Below, one piece after another: positions 10,532-22,378 of a stretch of DNA of 64,000 bases (within the stretch, counting starts at the first letter, position 1; every line of letters starts with the position of its first letter). Source of the DNA: Ceratorhiza oryzae-sativae. Taxonomy: Eukaryota > Basidiomycota > Agaricomycetes > Cantharellales > Ceratobasidiaceae. The position numbers and the translations under genes were made by a program. The stretch is taken from assembly GCA_030998015.1 (NCBI GenBank), contig JARWMV010000233.1:2046001-2110000 (forward strand). The letters run 5' to 3'. Below the pieces are notes generated by a model. It worked only from the letters and a program-made list of their open reading frames with translations, was not told the origin of the DNA and made no database searches.

Positions 10532-12135
10532 TCAACATAACCCCAATTCACGATTCCATACAGAGCCCCAGGCCATGACGAAATAAACGAGCGCCAGAGG
10601 CAGGCCGCACTTGAGCGCGACATCTCCCCAATCCCATTTCCGCCCGTAGATCACTCGTTGACCGCGCTCGATTGGTCCCAGGTTGGATGTTGCCCAGAGT
10701 TGGATCGCGCGGCTGATGCAAGTCGTCGTGCCCACCACTGCCCAACAGACGACGGGTCGTTTGGACGAGTCGAGGACGGAGAGCGTGATGTGGGTTGCTG
10801 GCCAGCAGATGGCTTGGAGTGCGAGCAGACGGACGAGCGTGGAGAGGAGTGGATAGTAGGCTATCCATCGCTGGAGGAGACCGCATGTGAGGAACCAACA
10901 TTGGAAACCGGTCAATACACTCTAACCGTTCAATCAGTCTCGTTCCCCACAGATCTCACAACCCGACTCACCCAACACGCGGCTACCGCATAGTCGATAA
11001 CCGTATGAGGCGTCTGCTCAGGCGGATGAACGACATTATGCACGTGAACAACCGTTCCAATCGCAGCAGGGACAATTGCCAACAGCCTAAACGACAGCAT
11101 CAGCAACGGAATCAGGCGCGTCATCAACGGTGTCGCCGAAGGTGGGTGATGTGCCGGACCGCGCGCTGTCGGCAACACGCGTGGCTGTATCGTCATCTTG
11201 GTCAGCGCTCTCCTCTTCTGTTCGCTCGCCCGGTGCGAGTCTGGAAGATAAAAACTCACAGGTCCTTCCCGCTCGGTCTCAGTTTCAGTCACATTCCCCC
11301 TCTCCGCCGGCTGGAGCCTGGAAATATGCGTCCTGGACCGGATGCGCCCAATGGAGCCCGAGCCATGGTGCACCTGCTGTCGCCCAAACACGATCGGATT
11401 CTGCTCGCTCTCGCTGTCGTCCATGTACCCCGTCGGGGCCGGCGCTCGGTTCAAATACGGCCCGGTGGCGAGATAGGTGGGGTGTGGGCCGAGAGCGGCA
11501 AGATGCTCCCGGCTGTTGCGCTGCGACTGGGAAAACAGCGCGAGGGAGCCCAACGTCGGGAGGTGTGGATGGGACGAGGACCTGGAGCGGATGCAAATCG
11601 ACGCCGCCGCCGGAACCGTCGACGGGTCCGGGGGCATGGGCGTATGCGTGTTCGACCGCGTGCGCGTCCGTCGTTGCCGCGTCGAGGCGCTGGAGAGCAG
11701 CATGAACCCCGCGCTGGGACTCGGCGGGCACGACCGGCCGGTGGGCGGCCCCGTTGGCCATCGGCCCATCCCAGACGGGCTCGACGCCCGACTCGACGCC
11801 CGACTTCCTTTTCTCGACCGCGGTGGACTGTGCATCGGAGACCTGGGTGGGTACCCCTCCGGCCCCGCGTATGCACTGAGGAAGCCAGGAGACGGCAGAC
11901 TCGGCGAGCCAAGCGCAGTAAACGCCAAGCTCGTGTTCGACAATCTCGACGACGACCTCTTGCGGGCGTTCAACTCTGCGACAGGATCCTGCATCATCGC
12001 ACACGGACAAATCTGCGGACGAGGACACAGCCCAGGTGGCAACGAACCAGGAGCGCCAGGAGGAGGGCAGAAACAAGAGCCACCAGACCGAGAAAAACGA
12101 GGCGCGACGTCTGGATTCACCAGGGGAGACATCAT
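10532..12135 (-). CDS. EOS1: EOS1-like N-glycosylation/ER multi-pass membrane protein
   Basis: Two exons (12135-10972 and 10921-10532) flank a 50-nt GTGAGT...TTAG intron. The N-terminal 260 or so residues are Ser/Arg/Pro-rich and disordered. The membrane core follows: RLIPLLMLSFRLLAIVPAAI, then TVIDYAVAACW across the splice into CWFLTCGLLQRWIAYYPLL. The family signature is ICWPATHITLSVLDSSKRP and PVVCWAVVGTTTCISRAIQL. The last helix is CGLPLALVYFVMAWGSVW. Yeast Eos1 is an ER membrane protein tied to N-glycosylation and oxidative stress tolerance; the molecular activity is unknown. ATG codons at 12135 and 12132 are both usable; the upstream open frame starts with TTG. Confidence 0.8.
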
Positions 12136-13935
12136 ATGATCTTTTGACCTCGAACCGGTGACGATCCGCAATGTGTTTATATGTTCCTCGACTCTGCGGG
12201 CGGTGCCGGCGGCTGGAATGCTACTTCTCTATGGTCCGTGTGATGAAATAAAATATACCAATGTCCCCGTTTCATTTGGATCCTCTCCATTCTTTGCGGA
12301 ATGCGTGCGGCACTCGAACCCTTCGGTGTTCGTCGGATCGACGCGCCAACCCCACCTCTATGACCAGGAGAGGAACCCGGATTTGCAATTGCGCCCAACT
12401 AATTAGTGATCTCTGATCCATCTCGATTTTCTCCCCATGGGGGCCCAGAATGGAACAGCGGCGGCCGGTCCCAATCGACGTTCTCTCGGTATTCATTGGG
12501 AACGGATTGGATAACGCACGTGGCGCAATGCGGATGACACTTAGGGTCGGGGCGGACGGGAGATGGAAGAGCCTAGGGTACTGCAGGCTACGCACCCCTT
12601 TCCACACACCCTTGTTCTGCTTCGGATAAGTGAATGGATAAGATGTCGTTTATCAGGATCGATCAACAAGCATTGGATCCATTTAAATGGAGAATATTCT
12701 TCATTGATATGGCGTAATTTCATTTGAGGGTGGCCGCGATCGCGCGCGCGCATCGGCACGCATATACCACAACGGCGCAGAAAGTACGTGTCGTAAACCG
12801 GTTGGACAGAGCGACGTAAAGTTGATCGTCGATCGCGTCGTCTACATATACACTGACAGGCTACTAACGAACCGTGAGTCAGGCTGCCGCAGAGCCCAGT
12901 TCCGCCTTGGTAGGTCCGATTAAGTGTGATGAGCATGCTTGTTGATACCAGATATTAAAGCAGCTGCCGCCAAGATTCGGCTATACACGTCGACCGCAAG
13001 TATTTATTCTATTGTAGGTTATTATCTATGCGACACTTCCATCTCAGCCTCGGCACGAATTACATTCTTGCTGCTCTGCCATTGAATTTTGCAAGATCCT
13101 CCTTTTTGATGTTGGCCATCACAACGCAGTCGGGCATTCTGAATTCGAGCGGAACGTTTTGATGAATCCCGTGGATGCGAAATGAATATACGACGGAAAC
13201 GCGACCAGGAAGAAAGGCCACAAAGAAAGATGCATTCTGAATGAGGCTGGAGCATATCCGCATACTAGGGCTGGCGAAACCCGTTATGTCCAAGTGTGGG
13301 TCTCTGTACGAAGCGCATGCACACAATATTGGCATGATGCAGAGCTCTGGATGAATCGCACCAGAAAAAGGCCGTGTAAACGTGCTGATCCCCCCCCCCC
13401 TTTTGGGACGAATTGTTCACACGACCGGCCAATCGGCTTATCATGCGAATTTTCTGTATGTTATGACTATCTTTTGTGAATTTTGGGCCAAATTGCAAGG
13501 TCTTATTCACACTGATATTCCGTTCATGTGGTTCACAGAGGGCGGCCGTAATGACACCCTCGATTGATTCCATCGACTTCAACATCAAGTGCGACGCCGA
13601 TTACTCGCACATGTTCAATAAATCGTGCTATAGAGACATAAGTGGCATAGTGGCAACGTGGTAGCCCCCGTCCGTGAATTTCAGACGGCAGAAAGTATTA
13701 CAATACCGTGCTGTTTGCATAGGTCATCCCGAACCATTGAGAATTTTCACAAACATAACACCTCAAATATTTCGGCTATTTATTTTTCAGAGCTGGTCAA
13801 AACAACCCCCACAAGGAGTGGGATACTTGCATTAGCAGAGGTTGGTCACACCCTAGCCGTGCTTGCCAAATGCGGTCCACTGGCGAAGAAAAGACGGACT
13901 ATATTCCAGCTTCCATACAGTATTACCAGAGAGAG
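12136..13935. other. 1.8-kb stretch without a supported gene
   Basis: Contains the upstream region of the EOS1-like gene and scattered short frames. One minus-strand frame at 13060-13335 has a protein-like stretch (PGRVSVVYSFRIHGIHQNV) but no start context, neighbours or recognised family. A C9-10 tract lies at about 13390. Nothing firm can be annotated. Confidence 0.45.
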
Positions 13936-16900
13936 TCAACAGGCATATGTAACAAACTGAAACAAAACCATAAACGCGACCCCGCACACTCCATCAACCA
14001 GAGCCGTTCTCCAGGCCGCATGTCTCTTGTGCAGTAGCTGAGACTCGGAACAAAAACGTTTGCCCATCGATTTGTACGTCTCCAGCAGCCAGTGTATGGC
14101 CAACAGTGTATCCGGATGCCTGTCCCAAGCGCACGTCTTTGCGCATGTACAGCTATCAACAGCTTTTCTGCTTCGTCGTATCGACCTTGTCTCCAATATG
14201 TAGCTGCAAGGTTCGTCATGCACGTCAACTTCTCTGGATGCTCTTCGCCGTCCATTCGCTTCATAGCCTCGACCACCTGCACATACAGAACTTCTGCCTC
14301 CGCGTATCGATCTGTAGCCCAGTATGTGCGTGCCAAGTCGTTCATCGTGGTCAGCGTGGATGGATGTTTATCCCCAAGCCTGCGTTGCTTCACTTCCAGC
14401 ACATGCTCCTCCATCGACTCTGCCTCATCGTATCGACCCTGATCGTAATATGTAGATGCCAGCGCGTGCATCGAGGCCAGGGTCTCTGGGTGCTCACCGC
14501 CTCGCACTCGCTCCAATCCGCCTACCGCTCGGACCAGCAACGGCTCTGCTTCTCCGTGTCGACCCTGTGCGTTGTACGTGAGCGCAAGCTCGTGCATACT
14601 GATGAGTGTGTCGGCGTGCTCGTCACCATGGACGCGTTTGCATATTTGCATGGTCTGTAGCTGCAGGGACTCTGCATCCGTGTATGCAGCGAGGCGATGG
14701 TATGTCTGTGCGAGGTTTTGCATCGATCGGAGTGTCTCGCTGTGCTCGGCTCCTGACAGTCGCTTGCTGACTTGCACCACCCTCTTTTGTAGCGCCAGCG
14801 CCTCCTCGTACCGTCCCTGTTGCCGGTATGAGTTCGCCAGGTTGTGGATGGTTGTCAATGTCCGTTCGTCCTCCTCTCCAAAGGCTTCAAGTTTGCCGTC
14901 TAGCACTATGTGTTCCATCTTCTCCTTCAGCTTCCAGTTACCGGCAAGGAAAAACACCTCCGCAAAAGGCCCAGCACTATTTGCAGATAGTTGAGGATCC
15001 CGCTCGATCAACCTGCTCGCATGTATTTCTACTGCCCGTTTGTATGCTAGGCTCTCTAGGTCGCCTTCGTAGTCGATCGAGACCGCAAGAAGTAGAGCAG
15101 TGTGTCCCAACGCTACTTCAAGAGGATGGTGGATCGCCGTACCTGCCCAGTCCTGCACCAGTACATGTAAGCTATATGCCCCACTGGCTCGATCGAAGCT
15201 GATCAGCGAGTATGATAGCAGTTCAGTCATTGTGTTCAGGAAAGACCTAGAGTTCCACCCGCCAGCCGAGTCAAGATACGGGTATAGGCACTCTGTAAGG
15301 TATGCTCGAATCTTGGCCTCCTCTCTAGTGTGAGGTATCACCGGCTCATGATTATGAAGCCTGATGGCAGCACGCCGGAAGATGTCCTGTACAATACCGG
15401 TGTGATGCATGAATGCCATCAAGTGCAAAAGCCGCTGAGCATTGGTGCTGATAAGCATGTAGCTCATGTGCCAAGTCGTGTACACGCTCTTTTGGTATCC
15501 GTCCGGCTTGATCGGTAGGTAGTTGTATTCTCGAGTGTATCTTTCCTATGCTTGAGAAACAAATCCAGATACACACAGATGGAGCACTGAGAGCTGAAGA
15601 TGTATGCGCCTGCTTGCACTATTGCGAGCGCTAGGCAACCGAGGTTCTGCATGAAAATCAATCAATCAGAAGATGAAATGTCTGTGTTTGAATGAGATAG
15701 ATGGCACACCTCCAGGAGCTGCAAAGCTGCCTCGCGCTCGGGCTTCGTTAACTGGTGCTCCTGTATCTTTGTGGTCTTGATCAACAGATCCATCGCTTCA
15801 TCAGTCTCCATGCTGGAGACTCGATGGTCAGAGTCATGACCCTGCGCTAGCAGAACGTGCTGGGGGATGCGAGTGGTGACGATTATGCTTCCAGTTTGGC
15901 CAGATGGGAAGTACTCCTTGATATCCACGCTTGGATTGTCGGCATTATCGATGATCATTAGCCACCTCTCCCGCTGATCGCCTAGCCATCTGAGGGCACT
16001 ACCGTGCGAGTCTCCAATACCCTTCTCTTGTGCAAACGCGGAGATTGAAGCTTCGGCGGTCTCGTGCGAGCTAGCGTCAACAAACACCACATCCGTCCAA
16101 ATGTCCCTAGTTTGCTCAACCGTCTTGAGGGCAAGTTGAGTCTTCCCAGCTCCGCCTAGACCGTAGAGGACAAATATGCAGCGCTGTGTATCCCCGTGCG
16201 ATACGCATCTTACGATCTGCTCCACCTTCTCCTGACGTCCTGTGAACACTGGCGTGGGTGAAGGACACATGATGGTTCTTCTAACCGCAGCCATTGTAGG
16301 CAACTGTATCTCTCCATCTAGAGTCACAGGTTGAAGAAATCGCGAACGCACAACTCAATTTAAAAAAATATAGACGTACCGACATGGGACGTAGGGACAG
16401 CTGGTTTTCGTGTTGTTATCGCTTTCACGATCTCATCAATGCTGGCAGTCACTGCCGGCAGGCGCATATACGCTCGTGTATGCGAAAGCAACCGGCTCGT
16501 CTGATCCCAGCCGTCGTGGCTGATCTTCTGCAGTCCCTGCTCAACGCTGAGGCGAAAGTAGAAACCCTTTGTCCCGCCGAACCGTACGTTCATCTCATGT
16601 GCAACCCGCTCGGCATCCATCGCAAGGCTCATACCCACTGCGTTCGTATCCGCGGTATTGAACAGACGTTCAATCTGGCTGGTCTCTGGGATATGTATGG
16701 TGTCTGCATGTCCAGCCCCGACCACCACGACGCATGCCACATGCTGATTTGGGCACATGCGCTTGACCTCATGAAGAACATGTGCAGTTGGGTTGCTGCA
16801 CCCGACCGACCCAGAAACATACGTTCGTTCAATGGTGGCTTTCCGATTGTGATACCCTTGAAGTGAGCTGGGTGAGCCATCGAAGCTGCCACCGCTTCGA

Positions 16901-17595
16901 ATATGGCGCAGTCTGGGATCTGGTTGGCCGGGACTTTGTATGAGCGAAGGATGGTGGGTATGCCAGCGTTCATATTGTGCTTTGACATCGCGAATATCAT
17001 GCTGTACACGCAACCCCGACGATCAGTACGTCTCTCTGGATCAGCTGCGAGTCATTTGCCACATACGTTTTCGATCGGCCATCAGAGGTCTCTTCCAGCA
17101 TCATTTCGAGCTCGCTACCCCCTGCATCCTGTACGATATACTGAGCGTCTCGATGAGCTTGGCTGTTTTGTGCTCAGTTGATGCTCCAGCTTTGCTAATC
17201 GCCTTCTTGCTCGAGTGAACATTGTTTCCCAGCAGTTTGAAGTATTGCATAGTGTCTTCGATTGATACACGGAGCCGCCCAAGTAGCACCGCAATGAAAC
17301 TGAGCAAGTCTGCTTAGTAGCAGTTTCGCGGCAGCGGCTTTGACTATGCATACGCGGCTGTATCGACTCCGGCAATGAACTCAAACCATTCGTGGACACC
17401 TGGTACGTCATCCAGTTCTTGTTTCTCTTGGACTCGGTTCATAATTTCGCTCAGAACTCCTAACTGGGACAAGCCTTTTGCGCCAGCGCCCTCTATGCGG
17501 TGATATTGGATCAATGGGAATTTCACACTCTTGAACTCGTTCGTACCGAGCACTAGTACGCGCAAACCGCGCTTGCTTTCGCCGAATCGGGACAT
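13936..17595 (-). CDS. Patatin-NB-ARC-TPR (NLR-type) protein, copy 1, frames disrupted
   Basis: From the ATG at 17595 the spliced product has three parts. (1) A patatin-like domain: LRVLVL, a short GTACGA...ATAG intron, then EGAGAKGLSQLGVLSEIM, the oxyanion loop. The nucleophile elbow reads GVDTA (about 17355-17373) instead of GxSxG, and the Asp dyad motif reads VSGSVGCSNP instead of DGG. (2) An NB-ARC domain at 15662-16351: Walker A GLGGAGKT (about 16140-16163), Walker B LMIIDNAD, and GSIIVTTR. (3) Seven 42-residue TPRs of kinesin-light-chain type between about 14100 and 14920. Single-base shifts occur near 16821, 15529 and 14121. NLRs of this build are fungal nonself/incompatibility receptors. 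The ATPase and sensor parts look intact; the lipase part looks inactive. Confidence 0.8.
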
Positions 17596-18420
17596 TGGTG
17601 CTCTAGTCTTTGCTGCTCGGGTTGTTGGGGGTTCGGTTGGTGGCGGGGTAAAACAACGAGTTAGACTGGTCCACACGGGCTAAACGAGGCAGTGAATCAG
17701 TGTTCGATCTAGAGATGTCACGCCGGGGTCCCGCTTGCCGGAATTCCGGCTGTTGTGGGAAAAAATTCCGGTGATTTCCAGCAATGTCAGTGCCAGCACA
17801 GTACCAGCAGCGACTTTTTGGAACCAGTTCCGGTGCAGGAATCTGGCAGAAGCGTTAGAAAATGTACCGGTGTTCCCACATTCTGCTGGTATTTTTGGCT
17901 TATTTTTCTGTGCAGTTTCCGCTGAGTTATAGTATGTTCTTTGTGAGTGAGCAATGAGTGACAAGCTCAGGAAAAACCTGAGGGGTAATGAAAACTGGGG
18001 AAACAACACCTTATAATTACCCTGTGTTGTTTTCCCTACTTTTTATTACCCACTATTATCCTGATTATCCCTAATTATCCCCACCTGATTTTGCTGAGAA
18101 GTACCAACTGTAAGGTATAAACTTGCTGACAAAATTCTTGCAGTGTGACCTCAGCTGCTGTTTTTTGGACTGTTCATCCTACAGTGGATGAATGGATGTG
18201 TTTCACTGCTACTTATGCTATAAAACTTTGTACTGTAGCATCTAAACTATATGTGTACAAAAAACAGTGCACTTCTGACACCTGTGAGATGAGATGTTGC
18301 AACTCTTGCACAGTAGGGGGCTGCAAGACTTTTGTCACTGTCAAGTGTCCCTCAGATGGAGAAACAATTTTTGTACAATAGAATGATATATCATGCACTA
18401 ATGAAAGCAGAACTCTAGTA
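17596..18420. other. AT-rich transposon-flank DNA with a hairpin
   Basis: Base composition and vocabulary change here from the GC-richer gene space to the AT-rich transposon island. Repeated CCAGCA and TTCCGGT words occur at 17735-17905, and a cluster of ATTACCC/ATTATCC words at 18015-18085. An inverted repeat at about 17998-18034 pairs GGGAAACAACAC with GTGTTGTTTTCCC. It may be a terminal or subterminal part of a DNA transposon, but no complete element could be delimited. Confidence 0.4.
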
Positions 18421-18664
18421 TCAAGCATTTCCACCCTTTGCATTGATTACAGCCTGTAGTGTAGATTGAATAGAATTATACAATTTCTCAATAAAACTAG
18501 GAGGGATGGAATGCCATTCTTCCTTCAATGCCTGCCACAGTTTTGCTTTGTTTTGAGGCAGAACAGTACAAGAACAAACCTTTTGGTCCAAGAACTCCCA
18601 TAGATGCTCAATGATATTGATATTGGTGATAGAGGCAGGCCAAGGGGTGACATTGATCCAACAG
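18421..18664 (-). mobile_element. Tc1/mariner transposase C-terminal fragment
   Basis: On the minus strand an open frame of about 80 codons reads TPWPASITNINIIEHLWEFL and then LPQNKAKLWQALKEEW, ending KGGNA and TGA at 18421-18423. This matches the C-terminal third of Tc1/mariner DDE transposases, where the WPAxSPDxNxIEHLW block carries the last catalytic acid. The frame is cut at 18664-18665, exactly where the LTR of the Ty3/gypsy element begins, so the retroelement probably inserted into this older transposon. The N-terminal two thirds were not found elsewhere in the window. Confidence 0.75.
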
Positions 18665-19191
18665 TGTCAGAGCCAATGACCTAAACAGCAACACCTAACA
18701 CTTGTGAGGCAAAGGCAGATCCAAGGGCTGTAACACCAAGGATCAAGACTGCAACATCTAAAAGGGGATGCACAGTGAAGGGGATGGTTGCAACAACACA
18801 CAGGAAGAGTAAAGAAGTGTGTTGACGACAACAAGTCAGGTGATGAGAAAATAGTAAAAAGAAAGAACTTGTATTTGACAAGAGGTCAAGTTCTTGAGGA
18901 GTCCTCTGCGAACTTGACCCAGTTTATATACATAGTACAAGCCACATCATAACAAACAAGTCCATACAGTGAGTCACAACTGATAAGAGATAGAAGCAGT
19001 AGAAGCGACTGCGGAACTGCAGAATTTCACATTGGAGTTGAAATACATCTCAGTTATTGGCCCAGAACATCCCCTGAATCACATGACACAGATATACCAT
19101 AAAAGGCAAGTATGTTTTGAAGATGATCTCATAAAATGTAATAAATTGAGGAAATATTATAGAGTGGATATATGTGTGTCAGTTCATGACA
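18665..19191 (-). repeat. LTR (3' LTR) of the Ty3/gypsy element
   Basis: A 527-bp segment is bounded by the inverted termini TGTCA and TGACA. On the coding (minus) strand it directly follows a purine-rich tract, as a 3' LTR must. A TATA-like TATATA word lies at about 18925-18940. No matching second copy was recognised to the right of gag, so this is either the only surviving LTR or the partner lies in diverged sequence. Confidence 0.7.
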
Positions 19192-19207
19192 CTTCCCCCC
19201 TTCAAGG
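19192..19207 (-). other. Polypurine tract of the retroelement
   Basis: Read on the minus strand, the sequence AAGGGGGGAAG lies immediately upstream of the LTR start TGTCA. This is the position and composition of the plus-strand primer used in retrotransposon replication. Confidence 0.75.
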
Positions 19208-20696
19208 CACAGGGGTCATGGGGTGCCTTTGGATGTGACTTGACATAGTCAGCGATGAGCTCTGGTGCATTTACCAGGTCATTGTAAGTTAACCATTGTC
19301 GCTCATCATAGCTGAGCCATTTGACATAGTATTTGAAGATGTTAGACCTTTTGTTGTATCATGACTTTATGATCTGTTCCACTTCAAATTCTTCTTCTCC
19401 TTCAGGAGTTACCACAGGTGGTGTTGGGGGAACCTGACAGCCATAGGGGTCATCTTTATATCTGGTGAGGAGTGAAACATGAAACACTGGGTGTATTTTC
19501 ATGGTTATTGGTAGGTCCAGTTTGAAAGCATGTGTGCCATGTTGTGCTACCACCTTGAATGGTCCAACTCTTTTGTGGGCCAGTTTCCTGGAGGCCTGTT
19601 GTGTCCGTATGTTCTTGGTATCAAGCCAGACTTTGTCTCCAACCTTAATAGCTTCTGGGGTCTGATGCTTCTGGTCATAGTATTCTTTGATCCTCTGGTT
19701 TGCTATTTCCAGAGCTGCCTTAAGTTCATTGTGGCCCTTTTGGAGCCATTCTGTGTGGTTGTCTGCTAAGGGGAGTTCTTGTTCCTCCCTGTCCCCAACT
19801 GCCAGCCTTGGGTGGAAACTGTAGTTTGCAAAGAATGGTGATTTGCCAGTCAAGGTGTTGACACCATTATTGTAGGCAAATTCAGCCAATGGTAAGAGTG
19901 AGACCCAGTCGTCCTGCCAGTCTGATACATAATGTCTGATGTACCCTTCTACTACTTGGTTGGCCCTTTCAGACTGGCCATCTGTCTGGGGGTGATATGC
20001 TGTGGAGTAGGAGGGTTTTATATCCAGCCATTTGTATAAGTGCCTTAGGAATTTGGATGCAAAGTTGGGGCCACAGTCCAAGATTGTTTTCTGTGGTAAC
20101 CCATGAAGTTTCCATACATATGTTAGGAACAAGTTGGTGCAATCCATAGCACTGGCTTCTGATTGGCATGGGATAAAGTGGACCATTTTTGTCAGGTGGT
20201 CAACAACCATAAATATAGCATCGAACCCTTCTGACAGAGGTAGCCTGGTGATCAGATCATAGGTGATTTCCTCCCAAGGTTTTTCTGGTGCTGGTATTGG
20301 GTTTAGGAGCCCTGGGGGAACCTGGTTGCTGTGCTTGTTCCTAATACAGGATTCGCAATGTGTGACATATTTGTTGACCAATTTTTTCATTGATGACCAT
20401 GTATATTTGCAGTTTAACAATTCATATATTCTGAACTGTCCTGGGTGTCCTGCAGCTGGGTTGTCATGACGGCTTTCAATGATCAGCTTGTGAAGTTCTT
20501 TGTTATTTGGGATGTAGATTTGGCCCTTGTATCGTAAAAGTCCTTTGTCCCATTCCCAATTTTTGACCTTTTCATTGTTGTCTAGGGCTTTTAGCACTTT
20601 TGACAAGTGCTTGTCCCCTGGGATAGCGTCCCTAATGAGTTGTTCCAGGTCATGGTCTGGCATGATTGCTTGTAGCCACAATGATTTTAGTTCCAA
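19205..20696 (-). pseudogene. Retroelement integrase with C-terminal chromodomain
   Basis: The frame opens into the HHCC zinc-binding region (H...H...HCESCIRNK, about 20340-20450). The DDE core follows: the first Asp is in VVDHLTKMVHFIPC, the second in ILDCGPNFASKFL, and the Glu in TDGQSERANQVVEGY. The C-terminal part contains DKVWLDTKNI and KRVGPFKVV, a GPY/F-like module, then HPVFHVSLLTRY. A TGA at 19359-19361 falls after EVEQIIKS, and the same frame continues on the other side as a full chromodomain (FKYYVKWLSYDERQWLTYND ... PELIADYV) up to the polypurine tract. The TGA replaces an expected Arg CGA. The chromodomain would have targeted insertion to heterochromatin. Confidence 0.85.
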
Positions 20697-22378
20697 AAAT
20701 TGGTTTTGTGCAAGCAGAGCTTGGCTCTCACCCCCCTCTTTAGGGATGTGCCTTGACAGCCTAGAGAGTATGTCTGCCTGGCTGTTCTTTGCCCCTTCAA
20801 TGTATAGAATCTTGAATTCAAATCTGGACAGGAACTCGTGCCATCATGTGACTCAGCCATTCAGTGGCCAATTTGTCTTCCAATATTCCAGATTTTTGTG
20901 ATCACAAACAATGTTTACTGGGTGTTCAGCCCCCTCTAGTAAGTGATGCCAGTGTTTGAGGGCTTTTATAATTGCCAGCATTTCCTTGTTGTAAATATCG
21001 TAATTTCTTTCTGCCAGGACCATTGCCTTGGAGTAGTAGGAGATTGGGTGAAGCATTCCATCTTCTCCATATTGCAATAATACAGCACCTGTGGCATAGC
21101 CTGAGGCGTCTGTTTCCAGAATAAATGGTTTGCTGGGTTCTGGCTGAATTAGGAGGGGGGCTTCTTTCAATTTCTGCTTCAGCAGGTTCCATGCCTGATC
21201 CCTTTCTTCTGTCCATTCCCATTTTACGTCCTTCTTGACAAGTTCATAAAGACATTTTGTGATTTTTGAAAAGTCTTTTATGAAGTGCCTTAACCAGTTT
21301 GCAAACCCCAACCCTTCCAGGACTTCAGTTGGGTTGGTAGGGGTTGGCCATTCAAAGCTTTTTCAACCTTGGCTGGGTCTACTTTAATTCCCTGGGGAGT
21401 CACTACTATTCCCAGGTAATCAACTTTGGTGACATTGAAAACACATTTCTCCAGGGTGCAGTATAGGCCAGCTTTTTGGAGACAATGCAAGACTTCTTTG
21501 ACATGTTCATCATGTTCTTCTTGGTTTTTGGAGAACACTAATATGTTGTCCATATAGATTACAACATAAATGCCCTCAATGTCTTGGAACTCTTCCTGGA
21601 TCATGGCCATGAAGGTTCCTGGTGTGTTCTTTTGGCCGAATTGCATGACTAAGGGCTTGTACAGCCCATATTTGGTCTTAAAAGCAGCCTTCCATTCATC
21701 TCCTTCCCAAATCCATATGAGGTTGAAACCCCACTTTAGATCAAACTTGGTGAATATCTTTGCCCCATGCAAAGTCTCCACAATATCATTGATGTGTGGG
21801 AGTGGGTACACATTGGAGATGGTCATTTCATTTAGCTGCCAGTAGTTGATGCACATGCGCAGCTTCCCATTCTTCTTTTTAACGAATATGACTGGGGATG
21901 CCATTGGTGACCTTGAGGGTCTGATATGCCCTGCTTTCAGTTGGTGGTCCAAGGTTTTGTGCAATTCTGCCTCTTCCTTGACACCCACACTATATATGGG
22001 GCCATGCCTTGGCTTGACATCCAGCTTTAAATCTATCTCCATATCCCACTTTCTATGGGGTGGTAATGGCTGGACATCATCTTCTTCAGCAAATATTTTC
22101 TGGAATTCTTTATATTTTGCTGGGAGGGAGTCTAAGGAGTCCAACTGGAGCTCCTTGGGTTTGTTTGCGCACATGTGTAAGGTTTTTGTGATGCAGTGCT
22201 TCAAGCATATTGGCGAGTTGAACTTCATGTCCTTTCCATCCCAATCAATGTCAGGGTTATGGAATTTGAGCCATGACATGCCCAGGACTAAATCATTTTT
22301 GCCAACGTTCACAATGTAAGCACTGAGAATTTCTTGGTGCTCCTGAATGCACAACTCAAAGGTGCAATAGTGGGTCAC
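20697..22378 (-). pseudogene. Retroelement reverse transcriptase and RNase H
   Basis: RT motifs appear in order: VIFVKKKNGKLRMCINY, PLPHINDIVETLHGAKIF, KFDLKWGFNLI, then IYMDNILVFSKN at about 21530-21570, where the second catalytic Asp of YxDD is Asn. RNase H follows at 20853-21311 with FILETDASGYATGAVLLQ, NKEMLAIIKALKHW and CDHKNLEYW. One base appears to be missing near 21350, where the frame passes from KALN to WPTPTNPTEVL. Two TGA codons at 20853-20855 and 20844-20846 stand where Arg is expected. Several conserved Arg positions read Trp (NYWQLNE, LIWIWEGDEW), consistent with CGG-to-TGG changes. Inactive. Confidence 0.85.

Noticed and set aside
11005..12147. Long plus-strand open frame of 380 codons
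   Set aside because: It is the Arg-rich shadow of the GC-rich N-terminal exon of the EOS1-like gene, which has membrane helices and the family signature on the minus strand.
13022..13335. Minus-strand frame with a protein-like stretch
   Set aside because: Only about 90 codons, no start context, no recognised family and no neighbouring exons. Possibly a relic, not annotated as a gene.
14092..15333. Plus-strand Cys/Ser-rich repetitive frames over the TPR array
   Set aside because: Antisense translation of the 126-bp TPR repeats; the repetition comes from the minus-strand gene.
17680..18009. Minus-strand frame of 109 codons with a hydrophobic start
   Set aside because: Lies in low-complexity transposon-flank DNA with repeated CCAGCA and TTCCGGT words; no homology recalled.
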